DNA of 64,000 bases from Phoma sp. XZ068 (Eukaryota > Ascomycota > Dothideomycetes > Pleosporales > Didymellaceae). The notes beneath the pieces are model-generated. The model saw only the letters and a list, made by a program, of their open reading frames with translations, was not told the DNA's origin and searched no databases. Every line of letters begins with the position of its first letter. Positions within the stretch are counted from its first letter, which is position 1. This document shows positions 31,264 to 42,044 of the stretch, one piece after another. The translations under genes were made by a program, and so were the position numbers. The stretch covers positions 186,001 through 250,000 of the forward strand of contig RBKR01000016.1 of assembly GCA_004835665.1 (NCBI GenBank). Direction: 5' to 3'.

Positions 31264-33834
31264 ATGATTTCAGACATGTCTTCCTCCTATAGATAGACTT
31301 CCCAATTGATTAACATCTACATCAACCTAGCAATATTTTTGTGGTTCTTTTCTCGTAGAAGATACCGTTGTAAGATCACAAACATTCTAGAAGTCAATTT
31401 GCACGTGGGGTTGCTAGTTCCATGGATCAATGGAGTCACTTGGACAGATCGGGAAACCCGCGTGTGGGTGAGTGTGGGGAAACAAAGGACTTCTTCTTGA
31501 CTAGCAAGACCGTTTGCGGTAAAAAAGAAGCCCAAATACAGTTTAACTACTCAAAGGAGCATAACGCTAAGTTGATACTAAACTTGGTGGGCCAACTCGA
31601 GAATTCTAGACGAGAAACCAGCGGGGCAATGTAACCCTGCTCTAGGTTGATCAACCTGATCACAGCTGTCAAATGGTAGCAGTAAAAGACCATTGTACAG
31701 TGCGCTATCGATATCAACCTTGAGAGCTTTCTGAATTCTAAGTCTCTACTATCTGGAGTTTGGGTTGCAAATATGGACGCTGCAACAAATGCTCATCGAA
31801 TAGGGGTCAACCGGACCGCGATTCTCAAGACCAGTGATCAAATTATTGCAGAATTGCTATCTAAGAAGCTCTGAAAATTGCCTGTTTACTACATGAAATT
31901 GTGGTGGGCGTTGCCGTTGAGGCTGAAAGAGATAGGTACGTAGTCAAGAAAACTCGGTAGGCAATGGCCCGCACACGCACAAGAACGGCTGATGGTAAGA
32001 CAGAAGTGGTAATCCGAATGATTCAAGATACCCGACAAATAGTTAGCAATGAGGAGGTCTGTATTTAGACCTGCGCCCGATAAGCATTGACGCGGGGACC
32101 CCAGGCTAGACCATTCCGTACCGAAGTTTGCGCAGCGTGAGGCTGAAGGAGTGGCTGAAGGAGCGTGTATGGCGTAACTAAACGCAGTAATGAACACTCT
32201 TCAATGGGAATCGGCTTGCCCGTCAAAGAAAGTAACCGCTTCTGGACCGAGTATGCGCAATGTCGCCCGTACGTCATGGACAATAAGCCGTGGCCCAATG
32301 TCACAGTGGGAAGCAGACGCTACCTGTCGCCTTCCGTGACATTGAGCTTAGGAGCCTCTGATAAGACGCATCGCAGTTAAACAACAGTTCAATGTTGGAA
32401 ATATACTTCACTCTGAAGCATCGACGAAAGCTTGAGGTCTGTTATCTAGAGTGTCAACTTGAGGGCTTGATTATCATAGTACACTGGAGGCGTGGAGCCA
32501 CCAGTGTCCGACTGGGAAGGAAAAGCAGATGACAGCAAAAGCCGCATACGACATACGACCTGACTACTACGCTTCTTGCGGAGACACCAGGAAGCACGTC
32601 GCGCAGGAGACATCTACTGCCACAGCAAGGAACCCGAATTATGAACGAGCGCTGGCAGAAAGTAACAGGAGAAGGAGCTGGGCGGATAACAGGAGATTAC
32701 TTAGACTGGCTCTCATATTGCTAAAGAACTGGGCTGTAGGCGCGTTAGACCCTGCAGGGAGGTAGGTATGCATCTAGTCTTGGAGCATTTTTTTTAGACT
32801 GCAAAATATGAAGCAGTGCTCTGGACATCTACTAGTCCTTAATGCTTGTACTAACAGCTTTGAAGGCTTCCGTGAAAGCCTAGGTTCTGAGACCGATGCG
32901 AGTGGTAAATCTCACTTTTTCGGCGACCTCAGCACCTGGTTGACCCAGCGTGAGCAACCTAGCGGGCGTACTGCAATATCAGGAAAGTAATACAATGGCA
33001 GAAATACTAAGATGATCGGCGCTAGCAGAGGACAGGAATGAGCTAACAGTAAACGAGGCATGCTTACACGATCAAGCCTCCAAGAACACACTAGTGTTGA
33101 GTTTCACTACCAGTTCTTCATCGATCCTCACGAGAGAACATTTGTTCAGAAATTGGAGTATCAATCATAACTGAGCCATCTGCTGCAAGCCTGCACATCA
33201 CTGGCTTGGAAACAGAAAACTCAAGGCCAGATGCTCGACCGAGGCTTGACTGTCCCACACAAAATCAGCGCTAGTGGAGATGTACCCTTACTGGTAGCAC
33301 TCGCAGAAATTAATAAGTAGCTGACGCGAGAGTTTTACTTGTCGACCAGCCAGCTTAGGCTACTAATATGGCCAAGTTTCAAACACTGACAGTATGTAGT
33401 AAATGATTTTGTATTTATTGGGCACTCCGAATTTGACTGATGCTATGCAGCGGTCACAAGGTATAATGGCTTGAAACCCACCCAGCTTAATCAAGCTGCC
33501 AAGATGGCCCAGTTGCTGTTGCTTACTGCAAGTAGTTAATAGAGCGTACATACTCAGTGCACATTATGAAGTTCGAAGGATCAGATGAGGTGCCTAGCAA
33601 GGCAATAGACTCAGAACCTTCCAGCTTGGGAGATATGGATGGCCCAGTATCCGGTATTGATTGTATACAGTTAATGGTGCATGCTTGATGCAAACTTCAC
33701 TGGCTATAGCCTCGTTCAATGGGACGCCGTATCCAAGTTTGTGTGTATATATATCCACCATGCGTCCTCGATTCACGCATCACCAGCATCCCTCTTGCAA
33801 ATTCATTCAACACTCTCACCAACATCATCACACC
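31264..33834. other. Gene-poor region
   Basis: About 2.6 kb with no gene I can support. A 12-bp unit (GGCTGAAGGAGT/C) is repeated twice near 32,142-32,165. The composition is AT-leaning and all open frames are short. A TATA-like element for the downstream small secreted gene lies near the end. Confidence 0.5.
33746..33754 (+). promoter_or_regulatory. TATA-box-like element of the small secreted protein gene
   Basis: TATATATAT about 85 bp upstream of the ATG at 33835. Support is positional only. Confidence 0.5.
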
Positions 33835-34314
33835 ATGCATCTTGCTACTCTATCTACCATCATCTTGGCCCTCGGAGTGGTCAGTGCCGTGCCGGACGGT
33901 TATTATTGCAACCGGACTGGAGCCGACTTTAGCCCATGGACCGGCGAAGCCATTCGCCATGCGAAAAGAGCTTGCGATGGGTATGACGTTGATGGAAAGT
34001 GGGTCCATGGTAAACTGACTGGAAACTACGGAAACAATGAGAAGAAGCAAGCATGCGTGAACTTGGCGGGTGGAAAAAGTATGCAAATAAGTCTGCAGAA
34101 CAAGCAAGACGGACGACCCGCGCCAAAGGCGCTTACTTGCTCTCAAATCTTTGAGGCAATGATACTCAGGTGTTATAAGGGTGGTGACCGCCAGATCGCT
34201 AACTGGGACTACCGGTAAGTACAAACGTTGCTCCCCTGCAAGAAGTGAGAAGGAGACACGCCGCTAACATAACTTCCCTAATACAGTATCGATCCTAATG
34301 ACCAAAATTGTTGA
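33835..34314 (+). CDS. Small secreted cysteine-rich protein (effector-like)
   Basis: Two exons, 33835-34214 and 34287-34314, joined across a 72-bp intron (GTAAGT donor, GCTAACAT branch, TACAG acceptor; phases 2+1), encode 135 aa. A signal peptide of about 18 residues (MHLATLSTIILALGVVSA) is followed by a small mature domain with six cysteines. The last is the final residue and is supplied only by the 9-codon second exon (IDPNDQNC). The even number of cysteines, small size, signal peptide and isolated gene-poor setting match the usual profile of fungal effectors or antimicrobial proteins. A segment CSQIFEAMILRC with the later NWDYR looks like a conserved core, but I do not recognise the family. 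Function is unassigned. Confidence 0.8.
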
Positions 34315-35954
34315 AGGCGCCAGGTCATCGGATCCTCCCGGTCTTGCCTGCTCTATGCACCCGCCAAGGAACAATAACCCAAAAGGTGCTCCGAGGAAAC
34401 CGGTGGAAGTGTCTATGCGAAAGCGATGCCAGACATCTTAGTAGTTGACAAGGTAGTGAGAGCAAATGGTTGGATGGGTTAGGATTTGAGGACTGAGGGG
34501 CCACCCGTAGAGAATCAATACAATATATATTGGACTTTATTTGGCCCTCTACGCATAAACTCATTGCAGAAGCGCCAGAAGTATAGCACTCTACTTACTA
34601 TTTGATCAGCTGGCCTTACATTTATATCTCAGACGGCAGATGTAGGAGAGATGTTCAAATGCAGCTGGAAGGGGGACCTTTGAGTGTTGCAAAGGTGATG
34701 CATAAGTCCGAAGTACTCGCCCCACATGCCCTCGCAACAAGTTTGTGTAAGCTCTGTCGACCAACAGAAAGGCTGTCAAACAACGTTGTCGCTATGTGTT
34801 CACAAGGGACAATCTTGGCCACGCTGGCTTCTCCCCAGCTGCTGTGTGCGGACACATGTTGCCAGTGGCTGAATCTCGCTATGCACCGGCTTCAGTGAGA
34901 GATTCCTTCTAGTCGAGGCCATAACGGTCGGACTTGATGGCGTGCGGTTCAATTCTAAGAATATTCAAAACCTCATTGAGGCACATGAGAAGGTGTAGCC
35001 CTTTAAAAAGACACTAATTGAAAGACAAGTATAGCTGTGGCCAGACCAACGACTGGGTAGGCAACAGTACAAGGTACGTTTCCATGACACCTGCACCGTT
35101 CTTTGACTGATGTCTCATGTAGAAACAGCTCCATACAAGCTCTGCATTTGACAGAACAGATAAAGCCATAGGCCGTGGCTACTCAACAGACACTGTACAA
35201 CCCAGTTGTAACGACGTAGAACGAGGTAGCGAGACCAAAGGGTATGTTTGAGGAACTCGCACAAGAGTCTGACATTGAACTTGAACATTGAATTGATGGT
35301 ACGATCCGATGGCTGAGGATTTTAAGGCGAATGTGGCGTTCAAGAAACTCCCTGGAAGACTGATGCTCAGGCTTGAAAGCGAGTGCATTTCGACAATTTT
35401 GAGATACACTTGTTGTCCAGCGCTGTTTGTTGGCCCAATCCGTATGCTAATACGTATTTGGAATGAGGTTTCAAGATATACAAGATCTGGCTCTATCAGG
35501 GTAGGTTGCGATTTTGGATAGACGCATAGTCAGATATACCTAGGTAGCAGGGCATGATTCAAACGGCAGCATGTCTGAGATACCGAGATCGCTACCTCCT
35601 TGGCCGTGAATAGCAGCGCACGTACCGAAGTCAATATACAAACACGGAGATCCGCTTGACGACTCAATAATATCGACTATAGGACGTAGCCGTCATGGTC
35701 CTGCGCTAGACGGGTCGGAGCAGCTTCCGAAATGCACGAAGACTCCCTAAAACGTCATCGGCCAAGCCAACCTTATACTTCCCGCTTTACTCCAACCAGA
35801 AGAAGCATACCGATAATCATTGTTTCTGTCAAATAACCTATTGCGGGGTTCTGGAGATCGGCATGCAGGTACGGGTTAAAAGATGACAGTTCGCAACCGA
35901 GAAACCCGATCACCGAATTCAAATACCCATTTCCTGGGTGAGGCAATTTGCACC
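34315..35954. other. Intergenic region
   Basis: About 1.6 kb between two genes for secreted proteins. No gene, RNA or repeat is recognised. Confidence 0.5.
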
Positions 35955-37145
35955 ATGCGTTTCTCCCAAATCACCCCTATTGCAGCGTCTATACTTTCCA
36001 TTGTCAGTGCGCAAAATAACACTACACCACCCGCAAATGCATCCATGACTATGATCCCCACCAATGGCGCGGAACTCGTTCCATCAAGCCAAAATTATTC
36101 CGGAAATATCGAGCCTATTCCATGGTCTACACGTCCGGAGGTCTACGATCACACTGGCAGTGCCGTGCGCCATGGCCGAGCAAGGCTGAACATGATCAGG
36201 ATGCACTACTACACTGCGGGTTCTGGACCACCACTACTTCTTGTGCATGGCACGCCGAAGACCAATTACTATTGGTACAAGCTTGTTCCGCTACTGAGCC
36301 AGCATCATACAATTGTGGCGCCGGACCTGAGAGGATTTGGATACACAGACAAGCCTGGTGCTGATATGGGGTATGACAGTCGAACGAATGCGAAGGATCT
36401 TGCGGATTTGATGACGATGCTCGGGCACAATACGTTCTATGTCCATGGAGAGGATCGTAAGTCATACGGTGCTATATCACACTTACTCACAGATTGACGA
36501 ATGTGAACAGGCGGCGCAGAATTTGCGTACGTGCTTGCAGCCGAGTACCGCGACCGTGTACTTGCACTTTCCTTTGGCGAAATGCTGCTCTCTGGATACG
36601 GCCTTGACAACGCTTCTCAATTCACTGAATCCAATGTCATGCTTCAGTATGAACAGCGCGGTGTATGGACCTGGCATATCCCGTTCTTCTACATGATAGA
36701 TGTTGCGGCCATGCTAATCACTGGCCACGAAGAAGAGTTCTGGACCTACTTCATGGAGGCCGAATGCTACAATCCGATCGCTCTTAGTCGACAGGCTATC
36801 GCTGAGTGGACTGGGCTGGCAAAGGGTCCTGGTGGGCTGAGGGGGATCTTGGAAACTTATAGAGCGGGCTTGGTGAATGGTAAGTTAGATTCACGCTTGA
36901 TCGGGGGTGATTAAACTTACAACTTGCCAGGTCAAATCAACCGCGACCTTGTTCCGAACAAATTAGCGATGCCAGTCATGACAATCGGATCACCCGAATT
37001 CTTCGGCTACCTGGTGAAAACAGAGATGGAGATGGCAGCCAATAACGTGACTCAAAGCTACATCTTTGAGGAGTGCGGTCACAGCCTTGCTTTGGAAGCT
37101 GAAGTGAGATTAGCGGATGCGTTACTGGGTTTCTTCGGCCAGTGA
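35955..37145 (+). CDS. Secreted alpha/beta hydrolase (haloalkane dehalogenase/epoxide hydrolase-like)
   Basis: Three exons (35955-36456, 36511-36879, 36931-37145) with introns of 54 and 51 bp (both GTAAGT; CAG and CCAG acceptors) give 361 aa. A signal peptide is visible (MRFSQITPIAASILSIVSA). The fold signature is the oxyanion motif LLVHGTPKTNYYWYK, a strand with APDLRGFGYTDKP, and the nucleophile elbow HGEDRGAEFAYVLA with Asp as nucleophile (about 169), as in dehalogenases and soluble epoxide hydrolases. The catalytic His lies in EECGHSLALEAE near the end. The first splice junction falls exactly in the elbow, completing the Arg after the Asp, which supports it. An Asp nucleophile with a secretion signal is less usual than the cytosolic form. 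Substrate is unknown. Confidence 0.88.
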
Positions 37146-37563
37146 GTAACAACGCTTGATATGGAAATGTAATAATTCAATTTGTGAGGCCCTCAACAGC
37201 TCAGTAATGACTAGAGTTTCGTCTTGGCATCCTTCGATATAATGTAGACTAGTGACCTGCCAGAAGGACATCCCATTGTACGAGCAATAAGCATGTTGCT
37301 AGCGCCACGAGCTCTCTCCGTGAAACCTCAAAATCTCCACCCAGACTACGCGATTTGCAACCAACTAGAGTTCTTTGATCAGTGTCATGCTTTTTTTTAG
37401 GATTCGGGCGAAAACGTGACGGCTACGGTGTTGATGGGGTGTCAATGGCGTAGGGAACTTTACATCTCCACCATTTATTGCAACTGCATCACTCTACAGT
37501 CCGCAAGTATTTCTACACCATCCTCTCGCCATCTAACGTACCTATGACGAAATCCTTACTTCC
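37146..37563. other. Intergenic region
   Basis: The 3' flank of the hydrolase and perhaps the eroded 5' end of the F-box pseudogene. Nothing further is identified. Confidence 0.4.
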
Positions 37564-39110
37564 ACCCTTAACCTCACTGACGTTGTGGTCAATATCCACA
37601 CCGTCTCACTCAACTATCGTGAGATAGCTTTGCTGATTGCCACATTCCCTATTGAGATCCGACACAAGGCTATGCCATGTTCCAATACAGCGACTGAAGT
37701 CATCGCTACTGCTCGGATCGCGTTTAGCCGTATCCTACCTAGGTAAGTCATACCCAATCTGAAAGACCTCGTCTACGACTGCCAGAACCAATTTCCACCA
37801 AGTCTTCTAAGCATTCTTCATACACAGCATCCATGGTGTAGGCTTCACCACCTCACATTAAAATTTCGAACTCTATTGTGGGGCATTCCTTATCCTTACG
37901 AGATGGAGCTTGCTACATCCCCATGTCTATACAGAGTTAAAGTTGTCCATGCCCAAATTGATACGGATGGCGACGACGACTACAACCTAGACGCTGTGAT
38001 AGAACTTGTTACGGACCTGGCACCAAATCTCAAGTAGGTTACTATCCTAGCTCTCTACCCAACGGGGTCTTGGCATTATCAACACGTTCGGGATCCATGG
38101 AAAGGTCTCCCAGGCTACCCCAGCAGGTCCGTAAAATCTTTGACATCGCTATCACTCAACGGATTTCCAGGACATACTTGGAAGTCGTGCCTTTGGGATT
38201 GGGCGCGGCATACAGAATTTACTTGTCTACAACATCTCGAACTATTGGGAGGCTATGAGAGCAGGTTCAGCGCAGTTAGTGGCGAAACCATGGTGCGGAT
38301 CTAAGAGAACTTCGTTTTTACCCAATTAAGATCGATCAGGGTGTCTCTTACTCGCGACGACCGGTTTCTCGAACAACTGCACTATAGTGAAAATGTATTA
38401 TCCTTCTTCCAGGCCTTTAGGCCACTTGAGGAGCTTGCTATAGACGGACCCGTGGACCCAACAATTCTGGATGCCATACTCCCTCGTCATGGACAACAGC
38501 TGAGGAAACTTCACGTAAGCCCGTCAGAGGATCTTGTTGACTTAGTAACGGTCGCAACGACGAGATGTCCCTATTGAATTCTCAAAGGAGCGTGTTCTAC
38601 AGGTCCAGCTACAGTGTCCAGTGATAGAAGAGCTCGCCATTACGATCAAGCGCAACAAGTCTAGTGCCCCGAGGCTGAACTGTACAAATGCTTCAGCGGC
38701 ATGAAGCACTTACGTTTCCTCTTTCTTACTCTGGACTGTTCGAAGCTACGCATCCTCCGAGATCCTACATACCAATCTCTACTTGTTGAGGATGAGGATC
38801 GAGTATTACTTGCCGATCTCGAAAGCAAGCTTAATGTAGGTGAATGGAAGGAAATCCTCGTCAACTGAGCAGTGGAGGAGGCGCTGGGACGGTCGATCTG
38901 GTAGACCATCAGCCAGAGCAAGTAGGGTAGACGACTGGAGCGTCCGAAGCTCTGGACAACAGGTGGGGGCAGGTATGGTGGAGGATCAAGACCCTATCAC
39001 CTTGACTCGATGCTTCAAGACCTTAGTCGCTCATGGTTGATTGAGCGTATTCTACGTGATGATGAAGAAACTTATTGTCAGGGAATTGGGGCAGCGCGCA
39101 AGGGAGGCTA
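37564..39110 (+). pseudogene. Decayed F-box/LRR-like gene
   Basis: A single reading frame (frame 1) remains protein-like from 37564 to 38577 but is interrupted by TAA at 37744, TAG at 38035 and TAA at 38302, and ends at TGA 38575. Stretches such as IPNLKDLVYDCQNQFPPSLL, PWCRLHHLTLKFRTLLWG and PYPYEMELATSPCLYRVKV, then VLSFFQAFRPLEELAIDG, look like the leucine-rich part of the large fungal F-box families. After 38577 similarity continues in another frame (CPVIEELAITIKRNKS, FSGMKHLRFLFLTLDC, WLIERILRDDEETY) with further stops near 38868 and 38901. The three internal stops could each come from CAA or CAG by a C-to-T change in a CpA context, as RIP produces. The F-box itself is not visible. The decayed state is well supported; family placement is moderate. 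Confidence 0.72.
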
Positions 39111-39717
39111 ACGACCGGGACGTGAGGCGTAACCTCAATCCAGAAGCAGGACAGATTTTCCGAACTATCTAGTCGTCCAAAGAAGGTAGCAAAGATTGCA
39201 GAGACGGCTGGATAAGTTTCTTCTTTCCAATTAATTTCAAAAAGAAGTCTGCTCAAAAGGTTCCTATTTCCTGTGGATTGGTCGATCGCGCTTATCACAT
39301 TCACAGTTCCGAGGACATACGTTATGCTGGGCGGCGTAATTGATCGTGACGGCGCCACGTTCTCTGTATAACAAGAAGATTCTTCGTTGGATAAAAGTGC
39401 TGTTATGTCCCTGATTTCGCTCAAAGCATCAATAGCTCTGTAAATTTTGCGCTAGCACGTCGCAATATATCTTGAGCATACTGCATCTCATCAGTGAAAG
39501 AACCGCAATAGTAGACACTTGAAGTAATAGACCTACCCAGATCAGTTCTGGTACTGTGCAGCCTAGCGATAGGCGTATACGATCGTGCAAGCTCAGATCG
39601 TACTTTGCAAATATGGTGCCGGTGAAGCAGTGTTATGAAAGGCCGATGCTGGTGTGTGTTGAAGGATTGTTTTGTATTCCCCGTAAGCGGAAGGCTGATA
39701 TGTAGTAGGGTTTTCAT
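39023..39717 (-). pseudogene. Possible frameshifted gene remnant, unrecognised family
   Basis: On the minus strand two adjacent frames look like one protein broken by a one-base shift near 39,435. The upstream part ends DEMQYAQDILRRASAKFTE. The downstream part continues AIDALSEIRDITALLSNEE, then VISAIDQSTGNRNLLSRLLF and EINWKEETYPAVSAIFATFF. The composition is helical and protein-like over about 200 residues. It overlaps the 3' end of the F-box pseudogene on the other strand. An intron with a TTACAG acceptor at the junction is an alternative to a frameshift. No function is inferred. Confidence 0.35.
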
Positions 39718-40196
39718 GCACCTCCGAAGTCACGCGATGTTGTGTACAATACCTAGGTAGTACCGGACTCGAGTGGAGTAACCTTGTGTCAGCCATGTAT
39801 TACCCATAGCGGATATCCGAGCAAAATCCTCGCTCAGTACACTCTTGAAACGAATGATATATTCCAAACGAGTTACATGGTAGAACGGAATACTGTATGA
39901 CTATTTTTCAGTCAAGACAGTCTTGTTCACGGTGTCGCCTTCCGCGATTGTGCTGCTGACTATATTTATGGCTGCAAGCACAACAGGGTTGGGGATGTGT
40001 ATAAGACGCACATAATTTTCTAATATTAATCTACAGAATCAGTCAATACCAATGGTTCCTTAAGAGCTGGCTTCCTTCTTACGCTAACCCAAGCTCGCAG
40101 TCAATCGCTATCGCACATCACTTTCGCTACTGTAATTTGTTTGGTCCTCTCCTTCATCGCTACATTACTCCGTATCGAAATCCAGAATCCTCAAAG
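39718..40196. other. Intergenic region
   Basis: The AT-leaning upstream flank of the small secreted peptide gene. Nothing is identified. Confidence 0.4.
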
Positions 40197-40406
40197 ATGG
40201 TGGCTGTCAAGAATCTGCTCCTGGTAGCTTCATTCTTCTACCAGGCTGCTGCGGCACCCTTTCCAAGGAGTGCGTTGAGCGTCACCACTGCCGAAATCAA
40301 CCCTCCCAACTACTTCTCGGTTCAGCCGCGCGAGTCCAACGATATCTACGTAGACAGAACGAGTATCGGCAAAGCCAAACGCCAGCCCAAGCCTCAGGTG
40401 TCGTGA
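40197..40406 (+). CDS. Putative small secreted peptide
   Basis: A 69-aa open frame with a good signal sequence (MVAVKNLLLVASFFYQAAAA) then a short chain with no cysteine and a basic KAKRQPKP segment near the end that could be a Kex2-type site. I start at the ATG at 40197 because it begins the signal peptide; the frame is open 20 codons upstream. A GTGTCG sequence near the stop could mark an intron, so the 3' end is provisional. It may be a short secreted peptide or a chance frame; composition and signal favour a real gene only modestly. Confidence 0.42.
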   Translation: MVAVKNLLLVASFFYQAAAAPFPRSALSVTTAEINPPNYFSVQPRESNDIYVDRTSIGKAKRQPKPQVS

Positions 40407-41560
40407 ATGTGTCACCTAGGCTATAGTATCAGTTGAAGGTGATATTTCCACATACGACCATAAAACGTTGAAATCAAGGCTTCCCGTTCGCTCAGCCCTA
40501 TATAAACAACGTACTGGTGGATTGGTAGTTAGGTGGGCGACCACTAGCAACTCCCTCCTTTCCTGAGTCCGCCTGAACGGTTGTTTTTTGTTACTGTATG
40601 GCGTATTTTTCAATACCGCACAGAGATCAGAATGCCGAGCACTGCCATGACCATACTAACAGATTTGCTAACGAATGAACGCGTACGGAGCGGATGCAGT
40701 GGCGCTAGCAGGAAGCGGTTCTATGCTTCAGCTGTTCCTATAGGTCAACTCTGGATCTTGAAGAAACAGGGGCTGCTGCTTTTGCGTGTCCCGCTTCTGG
40801 GCCATTTCTTAGGCCTGAGTACTTGCACATCGCAAAACAAGCTAGTAGAGCGTTGATACCCTTCCCTTTCCTTATTTTTTATCCTTGTGCACGCCCTTAC
40901 ATTATTGTACTTTCAACTGCACTGTTAACATTATCCTGTGTGCGTGCGTGCAAGGGCGACATTGCAGTCTCCGCGAATTCAGCACTTGCGTTGGCAGGCT
41001 TATGGGTATCTGAATTGCGGGGTCCAAGGAGCGTCACATTGGACTAACATGAACAGTCACATCCTCTGACTATCAAGCTGCCAGCGACTCTCCTGAAGCC
41101 CAGTAGCTATCAGTAACACTATCAACTACAACAACAATACTCACATTTGAAGATTCAGCTTGATATCTAAAACTTGGGCTTGGTGTGATCTGTTTGTTCT
41201 TTAACATGTACAATAATGAAGCTGATTGCTGCCCTTGATTCATGAAGGACAGGCTGGAATTCAGTCCTAGTTCGCCGACTCAAAGATCCGGCATCGCATA
41301 CACAGCGACGACCGAGAGCTCTACCTGAGTCGCATTGACACTTAAAGCAAGACTGACACTGTCGTGTCCGTAATGCGCAATGTCAATAAACCCAAGTCAG
41401 ATGCGTGTAGCTGGAAGCTGGTGCTAAAGATCAATTCCACGGGAGGGGTACCACCAAACATACGATCTCACGACTTTCTGTCCTGAGCTCATACAAACGA
41501 GCGACTTGAATCTCTGGGTACCATACAAGAAGCATGTACACCAGTGGTAGTCAGCCCTTT
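40407..41560. other. Intergenic region
   Basis: About 1.15 kb without any supportable gene. Confidence 0.4.
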
Positions 41561-41910
41561 AAGGTAGCGAAACAAGAGTAGCTCTAGCCTTCTTAGTCCG
41601 ATCTACATTCTTGGCGACAGCTTCTAACACCTTGACTGTGGTCTCACGCGGCGTGAGCCTGCCTAATGCACCATCCGTTCTTACTGGAAGTGTTGAATTA
41701 AGCTCCACTCCACTATAACTTTCTGGGTAACCTGCGCCCTCAATCGGTCTGTCGTCGCGTTCAGCTACTAACAATGCGCCCGCCCCAAAGCCTCTGCTAT
41801 CAACGTCAGGTAGCTCTGGAATCGACGACGGCCATGGTGTGCAGTAGCAGTGACTACCTTACCACCCAATTCAACACCAGCACTACCTGTCCTGGGCACT
41901 TCTAGAATAA
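41559..41910 (-). pseudogene. 3' remnant of an unidentified multi-exon gene
   Basis: Minus-strand coding-like pieces: VPRTGSAGVELG, a possible 47-bp intron (GTAAGG donor, TTCCAG acceptor near 41,821), then LPDVDSRGFGAGALLVAERD and, to the TAA at 41559, GVELNSTLPVRTDGALGRLT and ETTVKVLEAVAKNVDRTKK. The text is strongly protein-like, but no start or upstream body can be found before the F-box gene's 3' end at 42045. It is probably a truncated gene end. The family is not recognised. Confidence 0.33.
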
Positions 41911-42044
41911 ATCAAATTCAAGGACAACTCGGCGATGTCCGAACAACACTCACAAGAAACAACCAGTCTGAATATCTCTTTCTTCAGTAGAACGAGTGAC
42001 ACCACCCTAATCTCTACAGATCCAAATCCTACCGTACGTCGCAT

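Noticed and set aside
32529..32765. A 78-codon plus-strand frame in the gene-poor tract
   Set aside because: No signal peptide, domain or splice context; charged random-looking composition.
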